Source: Hahella sp. HNIBRBA332 (GTDB lineage: Bacteria > Pseudomonadota > Gammaproteobacteria > Pseudomonadales > Oleiphilaceae). From it: a DNA stretch of 64,000 nt. Positions 16,380 through 25,396 of this stretch are shown here, piece by piece. Position numbers and translations under genes: made by a program. The notes under the pieces are model-generated. The model searched no databases and was not told where the DNA came from. It saw nothing but the letters and a program-made list of their open reading frames with translations. Positions within the stretch are counted from its first letter, which is position 1. The number at the start of each line of letters is the position of its first letter. The stretch is from the NCBI RefSeq assembly GCF_030719035.1, contig NZ_CP132203.1, positions 1,364,001-1,428,000 of the forward strand, read 5' to 3'.

Positions 16380-17873
16380 ATGCTGTTACTCTCAAAAAAA
16401 CATGACTGGCTGGGAAATGTGCGCGCCGATCTGCTGGCTGGTCTGGTGGTTGCGCTGGCGCTGATTCCTGAGGCGATTGCGTTTTCCATTATCGCCGGCG
16501 TGGACCCGAAAGTAGGGCTGTACGCCTCCTTCTGTATCGCCATGATTATCGCTATTGTTGGCGGCAGACCCGGTATGATCTCCGCCGCCACTGGCGCCAT
16601 GGCGTTGCTGATGGTGGATCTGGTGAAAGATCATGGCTTGCAATACCTGTTCGCGGCCACTTTGTTGACGGGGGTGCTGCAGATACTGGCTGGCTACTTG
16701 AAACTCGGCCAGTTGATGAGTTTTGTCTCCCGTTCGGTGGTTACGGGATTCGTCAACGCGCTGGCGATACTTATCTTTATGGCGCAATTGCCGGAACTGA
16801 CCAATGTCACCTGGCACGTTTACGCCATGACCGCGACGGGGCTGGCCATCATTTATCTGTTCCCGTATGTGCCGGTCATCGGTAAGACTCTGCCGTCCCC
16901 GCTGGTGTGCATCCTGTCCATGACCGCAGTGGCGGTGTTGCTGGATCTGGACATCCGCACGGTGGGCGATATGGGGAATCTACCGGATACGCTGCCGATT
17001 TTTCTGTTCCCTGACGTGCCGTTGAACTTTGACACCTTGGCGATCATTTTCCCGTATTCCGCCGCTCTGGCGGTGGTAGGACTACTGGAATCCTTGATGA
17101 CGGCGACGATTGTCGACGATCTGACCGACACGCAGAGCGATAAAAACCGCGAGTGTAAAGGGCAGGGCATCGCCAATATTGGCGCGGGTCTGTTCGGAGG
17201 TATGGCGGGCTGTGCGATGATCGGCCAGTCGGTGATCAATGTGAAATCCGGTGGTCGCGGCAGGTTGTCCACCTTCGCGGCAGGCTTGCTGTTGCTGGTG
17301 ATGATTGCTTTCCTGGGGCCCTGGCTGGCGCGTATTCCTATGGCGGCTTTGGTGGCGGTCATGATCATGGTGTCGATCGGCACCTTCAGTTGGGATTCCA
17401 TCATTAATCTGAAGAAGCACCCGCTTTCCACCAATATCGTGATGATCGCCACCGTTGCAGTAGTGATTGCGACTCATAATCTCGCCTACGGCGTTTTTGT
17501 CGGCGTGCTGCTGGCGGCCTTGTTCTTCGCTAATAAAGTCAGCCATTTCATGTATGTCGAGTCCGCCTTGAGCGAAGATGGCGCGCAACGCACCTACCGG
17601 GTGGTGGGACAGGTGTTTTTCAACTCTTCCGACAAGTTCGTAGCCAACTTTGATTTCAAGGAAGCTGTGGACAAAGTCGTCATCGACCTGCACCGCGCGC
17701 ACTTCTGGGATATCTCCGCCGTTTCTGCGTTGGACAAAGTAGTGATAAAGTTCCGCCGGGAAGGGGCGGATGTCGAGTTGATCGGCCTGAACGAAGCCAG
17801 CGAGACAATTGTTGACCGCTTCGGCGTGCACGATAAGCCCGAAGAGATCGAGAAAATCATGGGAGGTCATTAA
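16380..17873 (+). CDS. SulP-family anion transporter with STAS domain
   Basis: A 497-residue inner-membrane protein from the ATG at 16380. The frame is open to 16290, but the TATAAT near 16299 and the residue pattern favour the later start. About 10-12 membrane helices cover residues 12-390, including GVDPKVGLYASF and a TGAMALLMVDLV segment of SulP proteins. The C-terminal STAS domain (about 405-497) contains FWDISAVSALDKV. It may carry bicarbonate or sulfate; the substrate cannot be told from the sequence. Its stop TAA shares a base with the ATG of the next gene (TAATG), so the universal stress protein is translationally coupled. Confidence 0.88.
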   Translation: MLLLSKKHDWLGNVRADLLAGLVVALALIPEAIAFSIIAGVDPKVGLYASFCIAMIIAIVGGRPGMISAATGAMALLMVDLVKDHGLQYLFAATLLTGVLQILAGYLKLGQLMSFVSRSVVTGFVNALAILIFMAQLPELTNVTWHVYAMTATGLAIIYLFPYVPVIGKTLPSPLVCILSMTAVAVLLDLDIRTVGDMGNLPDTLPIFLFPDVPLNFDTLAIIFPYSAALAVVGLLESLMTATIVDDLTDTQSDKNRECKGQGIANIGAGLFGGMAGCAMIGQSVINVKSGGRGRLSTFAAGLLLLVMIAFLGPWLARIPMAALVAVMIMVSIGTFSWDSIINLKKHPLSTNIVMIATVAVVIATHNLAYGVFVGVLLAALFFANKVSHFMYVESALSEDGAQRTYRVVGQVFFNSSDKFVANFDFKEAVDKVVIDLHRAHFWDISAVSALDKVVIKFRREGADVELIGLNEASETIVDRFGVHDKPEEIEKIMGGH

Positions 17874-18736
17874 TGGAGAGCAATAACAAGACGGTGCTGG
17901 CCTGTATCGACGGTTCCAACTTCAGTCGCGCCGTCTGCGATTACGCCGCCTGGATTGCGCAGCGTGTCGGCGCGCCCTTGAAGCTGTTGCACAATATCGA
18001 ACATCGCGAGGCCCCCGCCGTGTCGGATCTGACCGGCAGTATTGGTCTGGGCAGCAGAGAGAAACTGCTGGCGGAGCTGACCGACCTGGAGCAGCGTCGC
18101 AGCAAAATTTTGCTGCAGGAAGGCAAACTGATGTTGGAGGCGGCGAAAGAAAGAGTGGTCGCCGCCGGCGTCAGCGATCCTATGGTCAACCAGCGTCATG
18201 GCGGCCTCACTGAGGCCCTGATTGAGCTGGAGGACGATATCGGGGTGCTGGTGATGGGCATTCGCGGCGAAGAGCATGAGAATCAGGCGGGCCGCGTTGG
18301 CGCGCACCTGGAAACCATTATTCGTTCCCTGCATCGTCCGGTGCTGGTGGTGAATGGCGAATTCAGCGCGCCTCAACGCATCATGCTGGCTTATGACGGC
18401 AGTGAAGCCGCCGGCAAGGCGTTGAATATGGTGGCGGAAAGCCCGCTATACAAAGGCCTGCGTTGCCATGTTGTGCATGTCAGTCGCGACGGCAAGGCCA
18501 ATCAGCAGGTGCTGGATCAGGCGGAGCAACGTTTGCGGAACGCCGGCGTTGATGTGGTCGCCGCGACATTGACTGGCTCGGTGGAACAGGAGCTGTGTGA
18601 GTACCAGCGCCAGCACGATATTGATCTGACCGTCATGGGCGCTTACAGCCATACCCGCCTGCGTGAACTGCTGCTCGGCAGTTTCACCGCCAAGATGCTG
18701 ACAATGACGCAGAAGCCCTTGTTATTGCTGCGATAG
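17873..18736 (+). CDS. Tandem universal stress protein (UspA-like)
   Basis: A 287-residue cytoplasmic protein with two UspA domains (about 1-155 and 160-287). The second has the nucleotide-binding loop near GAYSHTRLRELLLGS and ends LLLLR, as UspE-type proteins do. The start overlaps the stop of the SulP gene by one base, so the pair is an operon and the stress protein may regulate or report on anion transport. A pairing of SulP with a Usp protein is a recurring bacterial arrangement. Confidence 0.88.
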   Translation: MESNNKTVLACIDGSNFSRAVCDYAAWIAQRVGAPLKLLHNIEHREAPAVSDLTGSIGLGSREKLLAELTDLEQRRSKILLQEGKLMLEAAKERVVAAGVSDPMVNQRHGGLTEALIELEDDIGVLVMGIRGEEHENQAGRVGAHLETIIRSLHRPVLVVNGEFSAPQRIMLAYDGSEAAGKALNMVAESPLYKGLRCHVVHVSRDGKANQQVLDQAEQRLRNAGVDVVAATLTGSVEQELCEYQRQHDIDLTVMGAYSHTRLRELLLGSFTAKMLTMTQKPLLLLR

Positions 18737-18794
18737 GAATTCCTGGTAAAAGCAGGGATGCTTTTTAAACAGGATTATCTAAGAAAGAGGGAAG

Positions 18795-18817
18795 GCGTCC
18801 ACCTGTGCGGCGGACGC
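18795..18817 (-). terminator. Probable terminator of the DAHP synthase gene
   Basis: GCGTCC (18795-18800) pairs with GGACGC (18812-18817). On the minus strand the stem is followed by a pyrimidine-rich CTTCCCTCTTTCTT. It lies 20 bases after the aroG stop. Confidence 0.45.
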
Positions 18818-18836
18818 GGACTTCTTGACTCGCCGT

Positions 18837-19907
18837 TCAGATACGCTTTGGTAAAACGTCTTTCAGCTTGTCGTGCATGTCGCGCAGGGCCTTTTCTGTG
18901 GTGGCCCAGTCGATACAGGCGTCGGTGATGGAGACGCCATATTGCAGATCCGCCAGATTGGCGGGGATTGGCTGATTGCCGAAGTTTATATTACTTTCCA
19001 CCATCACGCCCACGATAGACTTGTTGCCTTCCATGATCTGATGCGTGATGTCCTGCATGACCAACGGCTGCAGAGAAGCGTCCTTGTTGGAGTTGGCGTG
19101 GCTGCAATCCACCATGATGGCTTCGCGCAGCTTGGCCTTCTGCAGTTCCTTCTCGCACAGTGCGACGCTGACGGAGTCGTAGTTCGGCTTACCGCCGCCG
19201 CCGCGCAGCACCACATGACCGTAGGCATTGCCTTTGGTGCGGATGATGGCGACCTGACCTTCCCGGTTGATGCCCAGGAATGAGTGCGGATGCGAGACGG
19301 AGCTCATGGCGTTAACCGCCACAGTGAGGCTGCCGTCAGTGCCGTTCTTAAAGCCAATAGGCATGGACAGGCCGCTGCTCATCTCACGGTGAGTTTGCGA
19401 CTCAGTGGTTCTGGCGCCGATGGCGGACCAGGAGATGGTGTCCTGCAGGTATTGCGGAGAAATCGGATCCAACGCTTCCGTCGCGGTAGGCAGACCCATT
19501 TCCGCCAGCTCCACCAGCAGTTGCCGCCCCAGGTGCAGGCCTTTCTCGATTTCGAAGGAGTCATCCAGGTTGGGGTCGTTGATCAACCCTTTCCAACCGA
19601 TGGTGGTGCGCGGTTTTTCGAAATACACGCGCATAACCAGATAGAGAGTGTCCTTTAATTCTTCCGATAACGTTTTAAGTTTCTGCGCATACTCTTTGGC
19701 GGCGGCTACGTCGTGAATCGAGCAGGGCCCGACCACTACGAACAGACGGTGATCCTTGCGATCAAGAATATTGCGGATGGTTTCGCGACCCTCGATAACG
19801 GTTTGACCCGCTTGTTCGGACAGAGGGATGTCGCTCTTAAGCTGGTCAGGAGTGATGAGAATCTCCTGACTGTTTACATTTACGTTTTCAATCTGATTTA
19901 AGGACAT
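18837..19907 (-). CDS. aroG: 3-deoxy-7-phosphoheptulonate (DAHP) synthase, class I
   Basis: A 356-residue class I DAHP synthase, the first step of the shikimate pathway: phosphoenolpyruvate plus erythrose 4-phosphate. Visible motifs include VVGPCSIHD near 58-66, the RVYFEKPRTT-WKG segment, GFKNGTDG, MVDCSHANSNKD with the metal histidine, and C-terminal SITDACIDW. The length is that of E. coli AroF/G/H. Which aromatic amino acid inhibits it cannot be settled by eye; AroG is the best guess. GC-rich potential hairpins lie just upstream near 20020-20060. The gene stands alone. Confidence 0.9.
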   Translation of the reverse strand: MSLNQIENVNVNSQEILITPDQLKSDIPLSEQAGQTVIEGRETIRNILDRKDHRLFVVVGPCSIHDVAAAKEYAQKLKTLSEELKDTLYLVMRVYFEKPRTTIGWKGLINDPNLDDSFEIEKGLHLGRQLLVELAEMGLPTATEALDPISPQYLQDTISWSAIGARTTESQTHREMSSGLSMPIGFKNGTDGSLTVAVNAMSSVSHPHSFLGINREGQVAIIRTKGNAYGHVVLRGGGGKPNYDSVSVALCEKELQKAKLREAIMVDCSHANSNKDASLQPLVMQDITHQIMEGNKSIVGVMVESNINFGNQPIPANLADLQYGVSITDACIDWATTEKALRDMHDKLKDVLPKRI

Positions 19908-20157
19908 GCTTGATCCCTACTTGATTTCCCGTGTCAGCACTCCAGGCGTCAGGCGAACTTCGCTTATGGGAAAAAGAGTTCGTCAGGTCCCCGATGGCGC
20001 TGGTTTGATTTGATCCCGCCGGCGAACCCCGCGGCGCGGCCGGGCCCGGGCAGGACAAGAAGAATAGCAAGCTTGCCGGCGTTAGCCTATAGATGAATAG
20101 AGGAAATTCGGCGCACGGTGGGAGTTTGCGGGCGGTTTAACCGTAAAACAGGAACCC

Positions 20158-20179
20158 GGAGACGGAATTTTCCGTCTCC
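20158..20179. terminator. Strong perfect inverted repeat after the small arginine-rich ORF
   Basis: GGAGACGGAA is followed directly by its complement, TTCCGTCTCC, with a very small loop. It lies 20 bases after the stop of the small minus-strand ORF and could end its transcript, but no T-run follows on either strand. Confidence 0.4.
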
Positions 20180-20200
20180 GGTAGGGTCGGCGTTAGCCGA

Positions 20201-20359
20201 CTATAGGCAACACTGGGGCAAATAGGGAAATTCGTCCAATGGACGTCTGTCCCTGCGCCGGTCAGTGCTGCGACGCTCAAGGTTCTTGATCCTGGGCGCG
20301 TTCGATCCCGGTTGGTTGCGACGCTCTCTGCGGCGGCGATCTTCGCAAAGGTTATACAT
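20201..20359 (-). CDS. Small arginine-rich protein (52 residues)
   Basis: On the minus strand an ATG at 20359 with a perfect AGGAGG site 5 bases upstream opens 52 codons to TAG at 20201. The product begins MYNLCEDRRRRERRNQ and later has LERRSTDRRRDRRPLDEF; 17 of the 52 residues are arginine. Repeated D/E-R-R blocks suggest a charged helix that may bind nucleic acid or membrane lipid, but no family is recognised. A strong inverted repeat lies 20 bases beyond the stop. The ribosome site and start make it a credible gene. Confidence 0.6.
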   Translation of the reverse strand: MYNLCEDRRRRERRNQPGSNAPRIKNLERRSTDRRRDRRPLDEFPYLPQCCL

Positions 20360-20664
20360 TGAGTCCTCCTTGTTATTCACTGCTGTGCGGTCTTGTGGGA
20401 CTCTGTTTTAAAGCATAACAGTATTACGTTTGTGAGGTCATATTGATTGGTCATAAGAGCGGTCTGTACAGAATTGGCGGTTATAGGCGACAAGCATGAA
20501 ATATCTGTCAGACGCGACTCGCCCGCGACAAATCCGACTATACTTTTAGAGTCGTCCGGACATTTTTAACCTCGCGTTTTCATTCCCCTCTAACACCGGA
20601 CCGCTTCGGCCCGGATCTCGCTGATGCGGCTGTCTTGAAAAGTTGGGTTGCGTGCAAAAGGTAC
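20360..20664. other. Intergenic region upstream of the DUF1631 gene
   Basis: About 305 bases between the divergent small arginine-rich ORF and the DUF1631 gene. It must hold both promoters. TATACT near 20538-20543 is a possible -10 for the rightward gene. Nothing else recognised. Confidence 0.4.
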
Positions 20665-22470
20665 ATGATGGAGCAAGCTGAAGTTACAGTAGAAGCCCTT
20701 TCCGCGGCCTTGGTCAGACTGGAGCTTCCAGAGACGAAAGAAATTTTTTCTTTTCTTGGCGACACCGCCGCGCCGCCGCAAATTGACCGGGAGCGTCATG
20801 AGGTGGCGGACAAGCTGGCCAGCGTGAGCCGGGAGAAGCAGGAAAACCTCAAAGGCGTGGTGCTGGCGCTTAGTAAAGAGCTTGGCGGATTGGACAGAAC
20901 GCTGGTCAACTGCCTTACTTTCATCGACCGTGCGGTGGAGCGCTGGGAAAACGCCAGTCCCCTGGACCCATTCGTAAAGAAGACGCTGTTGCGTCGTAAA
21001 TACATATTCGCCGCCTTGCTGCTCGATCAACCGGAATTCGTCATCAATGAAGAACACCCGGTGGCGCGTTTGCTGGAGTTGGTGGAAAAGCTGTTTATGG
21101 GATGGGAGGAAGGCGGGGGGCAGCCGCCGCCCTTTGTGATGAAGTCCCTGTCCGCCCTGACGCACTTGCTGGATGACGACAACTGTCTCAGCTTCGACGA
21201 GCAGCGACGCGCCTACGACGCCTTGATGGCGGAGTGGCAGCGGGAAAGTCAGCGTCGTCATCAATTGGAAAAGCGCCTGATTGAAACTGAATTGGGGCTA
21301 GACAATGCCTGGTATATCCACCAGAAGGCCGCGATGGCGGTGAATCAATCAGCGGCGGGGGTGGAGCTGCCGGAAGTGGTGGTCCAGTTTATGAAAGGGC
21401 CCTGGCTCGATTCCATGCGACTGGTGCTGTTGCAGGAAGGTGAAAGCAGCAAACACTATTCGATCATGCGTAAGCTGTGCGATCGCATTGTGTTCACGTT
21501 TCGCGGCGATCATACGCCCGCCAGCCAGCAGAAGTTATACACCTTCGCCGGATTGATCGTAGAGGAGCTGGAGAAGCATCTGGTGAGCCTGAGCCATAAC
21601 CCCAATGATGCGGAGCAAACCCTGGCCTGGCTGGAGGATATCCTGATGAGCATCGTCAAAGGTCAGGATGTGGAGCGGGTGATGTTCACGCCGGCTCCCA
21701 CGGAACTGGATGAGGTGAGAGATCAATTGCAGATTGACGAACTGGCGCTGACGGAGTTGCGCGGGGGTTGGTTTAACCGGTTTGAAAAAGTATGCAAGTT
21801 TCTGGTGTATCTGCCGGGGCAGAAAGTGGTGGTCTGGGGCGACTATAACGGCAGAAAGACGTCGATAGAGCCCATAGAGGATTTGATCAAGGACAAGGAT
21901 GAAGGCCGCTTGCAGGCGTTTGATGGTTCGACCCGCATTCAGCAAGTGTTCTATGAGCTGGCCAGGGAGTATATTGTCTGGGATCGCGCGCAGCGTCTGC
22001 GTCAGCAAAGTTTGCTGGCGAAAGAAAAGGCGTTGCGCAAGGCGGCGCAGGAAAAAGCGGAAGCCGAGGCCAGGGCGATCATCGCTGCGCGGGAAGAAGC
22101 CGCCAGAAAGCTGGAGCAGGAGCGCCTTGAGGCGGAGCAGGAGTTGCGCCGACGGGAGTTGGAAGAGCAGGAAAGAAAAGCCCTGGAGTTGCGTCAGCAG
22201 GCGCGTAACGCGATTGACGGTCTCAAAGTGGGTGGCTGGGTGCAGTTGCAGAAGGGAGGCGAACCTGTGCGCTGCAAGCTGGGTGTACGTTTGAACGCCA
22301 CGGACAAGCTGATATTTGTAGATGATTTCGGGATGAAAATAACAGAAATGAAACGTGATGAGGTTGTGAACCAGATTCTCGAAGGGCTTTTTGAAGTGTT
22401 GGGAGCTGGTGTGGAAATGGAAGAAAGGTTGTCCCGCGCCTTGGGCAGAATAGGCATTGCGAAGAGGTGA
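20665..22470 (+). CDS. DUF1631-family protein
   Basis: About 601 residues from the ATG at 20665; a TTG at 20635 in the same frame is less likely. It is a large soluble protein of the DUF1631 family found in Pseudomonas and relatives. The middle (about 215-400) holds the conserved WLDSMRLVLLQEGESS-type segment. A long charged coiled coil (about 450-512) precedes a small C-terminal beta-rich domain (GLKVGGWVQLQKGGEPVRCKLG) that looks PilZ-like. The PilZ gene starts 3 bases after its stop, so the pair probably act together, perhaps in c-di-GMP signalling. The family's biochemical role is not established. Confidence 0.8.
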   Translation: MMEQAEVTVEALSAALVRLELPETKEIFSFLGDTAAPPQIDRERHEVADKLASVSREKQENLKGVVLALSKELGGLDRTLVNCLTFIDRAVERWENASPLDPFVKKTLLRRKYIFAALLLDQPEFVINEEHPVARLLELVEKLFMGWEEGGGQPPPFVMKSLSALTHLLDDDNCLSFDEQRRAYDALMAEWQRESQRRHQLEKRLIETELGLDNAWYIHQKAAMAVNQSAAGVELPEVVVQFMKGPWLDSMRLVLLQEGESSKHYSIMRKLCDRIVFTFRGDHTPASQQKLYTFAGLIVEELEKHLVSLSHNPNDAEQTLAWLEDILMSIVKGQDVERVMFTPAPTELDEVRDQLQIDELALTELRGGWFNRFEKVCKFLVYLPGQKVVVWGDYNGRKTSIEPIEDLIKDKDEGRLQAFDGSTRIQQVFYELAREYIVWDRAQRLRQQSLLAKEKALRKAAQEKAEAEARAIIAAREEAARKLEQERLEAEQELRRRELEEQERKALELRQQARNAIDGLKVGGWVQLQKGGEPVRCKLGVRLNATDKLIFVDDFGMKITEMKRDEVVNQILEGLFEVLGAGVEMEERLSRALGRIGIAKR

Positions 22471-22473
22471 CGT

Positions 22474-22893
22474 ATGTCGGTGAAAGAAAATCCCCTGGAC
22501 GATAACCAGCGCACGGAGCCGCGTCTGCCGCACAATGAGGTGATTTATGTGGAAATCATGACCCCCGGCGCAGTGGAAAGCGATGACCTTAATCCGGCGG
22601 TGCGGGCGACCGAGACGGTGGATATCTCCGCCAACGGGCTGCAGGTGCGCATTCCGGAAGCGCTACGAGTTGGGGCCATATTGCAGATATGCATCCTGCG
22701 GGAGAAAACCGGCGACAGGTTTCATCTTACCGCTGAAGTGAAGTGGCGAAAACGCCTGCCGGGAACTTATGGATATATGACCGGATTGGCGTTGTTCGAA
22801 TCTGAAGAGACCTCCATCGCCGAGTGGAAAATGGCGGTGTCAGCCATGTTTTCCGATGAGGACGCCGATCACGCGGATCATGTGACCCACTGA
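22474..22893 (+). CDS. PilZ-domain protein
   Basis: A 139-residue protein with the c-di-GMP-binding PilZ pattern: an arginine motif R-TEP-R near 13-17 and DISANGLQV near 50-58 (the D/NxSxxG motif). Strands follow to about 125. It starts 3 bases after the DUF1631 gene and is almost certainly cotranscribed with it. It should be a cytoplasmic c-di-GMP sensor whose target may be the DUF1631 protein. Confidence 0.85.
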   Translation: MSVKENPLDDNQRTEPRLPHNEVIYVEIMTPGAVESDDLNPAVRATETVDISANGLQVRIPEALRVGAILQICILREKTGDRFHLTAEVKWRKRLPGTYGYMTGLALFESEETSIAEWKMAVSAMFSDEDADHADHVTH

Positions 22894-22921
22894 GGCTCCG
22901 CAAATCGCGAATCCTCAGTGT
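22889..22921. terminator. Hairpin between convergent PilZ and hydrolase genes
   Basis: CACTGAGG pairs with CCTCAGTG (8 base pairs) across a 17-base loop, placed at the stop of the PilZ gene. No T-run follows, so its role as a terminator is uncertain. Confidence 0.35.
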
Positions 22922-22969
22922 GAGCGGAGGGCTGTGGCGTTGTCCGGCCAGCTCGGTCCGACGAGGGCG

Positions 22970-24040
22970 TTAAATGCCCTCCATGGGCTCGAAGCCGCCG
23001 TCGCCTTGTAGAATGGATTCCAGTTCTTCAATAGACGGCTCGCTGCGAGTCGGCGCCTGCTGTAGGTCCGACAGAAATACGATAGCGTCCTGTACGGTCT
23101 GGTAGGCGATTTCCTCCATGGGCACGTGTCCTACGCCGGGATAGCTGATGAATTTGATATTCCTGACATCCCCGCGCCAGCGTTCCGCCAGTGTAATGGG
23201 AACCCAACGATCCGCTTCTCCCCACATCAATAACGTCGGCGAGCGAATGTCCGCGAAAGGAAGGTTGCGTTGCTCTGCGGCGGCTTCTTTCATAATGCGC
23301 ATGGTGCGCACGTATATCTTCCTGGCGCCGGGGCGCTGGGACATGTGTACGTATCGGTAGAGATTGTCCTGGCTGATTCGCTTGGGATCGCCATAAACCT
23401 GCTCCACATTGCGCGTCACCAATATCGGCGGTTGCACGTAATTGGCCAGAGTGCCCACCACCGGCATGGTGGCCAGGTCGAAGACTCCCGGCGTGTGTTC
23501 CTGTGGGTAGCCTACCGGGTCAATCAGAATGAGTTTTTCCACCTGCTCGGGATGCTCTGCGGCGTAGCGGGCGGAAAGATATCCGCCGAAGGAATTGCCG
23601 GCCAGACTGAATCGGGTTAGCTCCAGTTGTCGGATGAACTTGCTGAAACGGGTGTAAACGTAGTCCTCATCGAAGTCGTCGGCGTCTTCCGGCCCTCCGG
23701 TCAGACCGTAACCGGGAAGATCCAGCGCGATGACGCGGTAGTTCTTGCGTAATTCCTCAATCCATCCTTCCCATGTATGTAAAGACGACATGATGCCGTG
23801 CAGCAAGACAATGGTTGGCCCTTCTCCGGCATCGCGATAGTGAATCTGCAGGTCGTCCACTTCCATGAAGCGGGAGTCTTTATCCGCATATTGCTTCTTT
23901 AACTCTTTCAGGGGGATGTCTGCGACGCCCAGGGCGTTGGCGAGTGTGGGGCTGGCTTTGAGAGATGGTTTGAGGCTGGCGCAGCCACTGAGCCCGACGA
24001 CGAATAGAAGGCAGAACGACAGTAAGAGCTTCCTGTTCAT
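22970..24040 (-). CDS. Alpha/beta-hydrolase lipoprotein
   Basis: A 356-residue protein with a lipoprotein signal peptide (GLSGC, lipidated Cys20), so it sits in the periplasm on a membrane. The hydrolase core has VLLHGIMSS near 78-86 (oxyanion region), GNSFGG with nucleophile Ser150, GEADRWVP with the acid near 275 and GVGHVPME with the histidine near 306. The family includes esterases and haloalkane dehalogenase relatives; the substrate is unknown. The C-terminal 30 residues are acidic. It stands alone, convergent with the PilZ gene. Confidence 0.85.
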   Translation of the reverse strand: MNRKLLLSFCLLFVVGLSGCASLKPSLKASPTLANALGVADIPLKELKKQYADKDSRFMEVDDLQIHYRDAGEGPTIVLLHGIMSSLHTWEGWIEELRKNYRVIALDLPGYGLTGGPEDADDFDEDYVYTRFSKFIRQLELTRFSLAGNSFGGYLSARYAAEHPEQVEKLILIDPVGYPQEHTPGVFDLATMPVVGTLANYVQPPILVTRNVEQVYGDPKRISQDNLYRYVHMSQRPGARKIYVRTMRIMKEAAAEQRNLPFADIRSPTLLMWGEADRWVPITLAERWRGDVRNIKFISYPGVGHVPMEEIAYQTVQDAIVFLSDLQQAPTRSEPSIEELESILQGDGGFEPMEGI

Positions 24041-24356
24041 ATGCGGCTGAAATACTCCTGGTGTGGATATTGTTTTTATATACGTTGCGTGGTGGGAGCG
24101 TTACGTCCCGAGATAACAAACGGTTACATTAACCCTAATGCGGGACTCATACAGTGACGTGGTGCTGAAAACCAATACACGCCTGTCAGATGCAACCCAG
24201 GGCGAAAGCTGGAACTGGGGGGGAAGGCTCATTAAGTAAACGGGAAAACGGAGGCGCAAGGATCAGACGAAGCGGAGAAGTTAAGAAAAGGCGAGAGGAA
24301 TTAAATAAGGAGCCGGCATAATCCGGCTCCGCGGTATTGCAGTCAGCAGCGATAAC
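24041..24356. other. Intergenic region between the hydrolase gene and fabI
   Basis: A 316-base stretch between two minus-strand genes. It contains the fabI terminator (24302-24330) and must contain the hydrolase promoter. No gene or repeat seen. Confidence 0.5.
24302..24330 (-). terminator. Rho-independent terminator of fabI
   Basis: GGAGCCGG (24309-24316) pairs with CCGGCTCC (24323-24330) across CATAAT. On the minus strand the stem is followed by TTATTTAATT. It lies 27 bases after the fabI stop. Confidence 0.75.
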
Positions 24357-25139
24357 TTATTCGCCGCCTCTGGCGGTAATGTTGAAGCCGCCATCCACGT
24401 ACATGATTTCACCGGTAACGCCGCTGGCCAGATCAGAGCACAGGAACAGCGCGGCGTTGCCCACTTCTTCGATGGTCACGTTGCGACGCAGTGGCGTCTG
24501 CTTCTCGTTTTCCTGCAGCATCTTGCGGAAATCCTTGATTCCGGACGCCGCCAGAGTGCGGATTGGACCTGCGGAAATCGCGTTGACGCGAGTGCCTTCC
24601 GGCCCCAGGCTGCATGCCATGTAACGGGTGTTGGCTTCAAGACTGGCTTTGGCCAGACCCATCACGTTGTAGTTGGGGATAACGCGCTCTGCGCCCAGAT
24701 AGGTCAGCGTCAGCAGGCTGCCGTTGCGGCCTTTCATCATTTCGCGTGCGCCTTTCGCCAACGCGACGAAGCTGTAGGAGCTGATGTCGTGAGCGATGCG
24801 GAAGCCTTCGCGAGTAGTGGCGTCCACGTAATTGCCTTCAAGCTCATGGCCTGGCGCGTAACCGACGGAATGCACCAGAATATCAATTCCGTCCCAATGC
24901 TGGCCGAGGTCTTTGAACAGTTGTTCGATTTCAGCGTCGCTGCTTACGTCGCAGGGAAATGTCAGCTTGGAGTCGTATTCCGCGGCGAAACCTTCCACCC
25001 GGCCCTTGAGCTTATCGTTCTGGTAGGTCAGGGCGATTTCCGCGCCTTCCCGATGGAAAGCGTCAGCGATACCTTTGGCGATGGATAATTTACTTGCAAC
25101 ACCGACGATCAGTGCTTTTTTTCCGCTTAGTAATCCCAT
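24357..25139 (-). CDS. fabI: Enoyl-ACP reductase (NADH), FabI
   Basis: A 260-residue SDR enzyme that reduces enoyl-ACP in the last step of fatty acid elongation. The start MGLLSGKKALIVGVASKLSIAKGIA has the FabI form of the NAD loop. The catalytic segment TYLGAERVIPNYNVMGLAKASLEANTRY (split over 20 residues: TYLGAERVIPNY then NVMGLAKASLEAN) keeps the Tyr-x6-Lys arrangement. Length and spacing match E. coli FabI, the target of triclosan. AGGAT lies before the ATG. A promoter with TACAAT -10 lies 60 bases upstream. Confidence 0.95.
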   Translation of the reverse strand: MGLLSGKKALIVGVASKLSIAKGIADAFHREGAEIALTYQNDKLKGRVEGFAAEYDSKLTFPCDVSSDAEIEQLFKDLGQHWDGIDILVHSVGYAPGHELEGNYVDATTREGFRIAHDISSYSFVALAKGAREMMKGRNGSLLTLTYLGAERVIPNYNVMGLAKASLEANTRYMACSLGPEGTRVNAISAGPIRTLAASGIKDFRKMLQENEKQTPLRRNVTIEEVGNAALFLCSDLASGVTGEIMYVDGGFNITARGGE

Positions 25140-25201
25140 TTTTCTATCCTGTAGTTATCTTCAGAGAGACCTTCAAGCTGTTTATGAATAAACGGCCGAT
25201 G

Positions 25202-25230
25202 ATTGTATTTACTTAAGCTAACATCCAAAA
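25202..25230 (-). promoter_or_regulatory. Promoter candidate for fabI
   Basis: On the minus strand TTTTGG (25225-25230) and TACAAT (25202-25207) are 17 bases apart. The -10 lies about 60 bases before the fabI ATG. The -35 is only a partial match. Confidence 0.45.
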
Positions 25231-25304
25231 CTTATTGTCGGCTGAAACATTAAATATTTTCTTACTAATCACGGCGACGCTTCTATGAGTCTTTAGTATG
25301 ACAG

Positions 25305-25371
25305 AAAAAGGCGCGCCGTGGCCCGTCCCGCAACGCCCCGGGGGCATTTAACGGGGCGGTGAAGGGCGCGC
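25305..25371 (-). terminator. Terminator of the yej operon (long stem with inner hairpin)
   Basis: GCGCGCC (25311-25317) pairs with GGCGCGC (25365-25371), and an inner CGCCCC/GGGGCG hairpin fits in the loop. The minus strand continues with TTTTT, as expected for an intrinsic terminator 25 bases after yejF. Confidence 0.55.
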
Positions 25372-25396
25372 TGGTATGAGATGTAACCGCTTTGTA

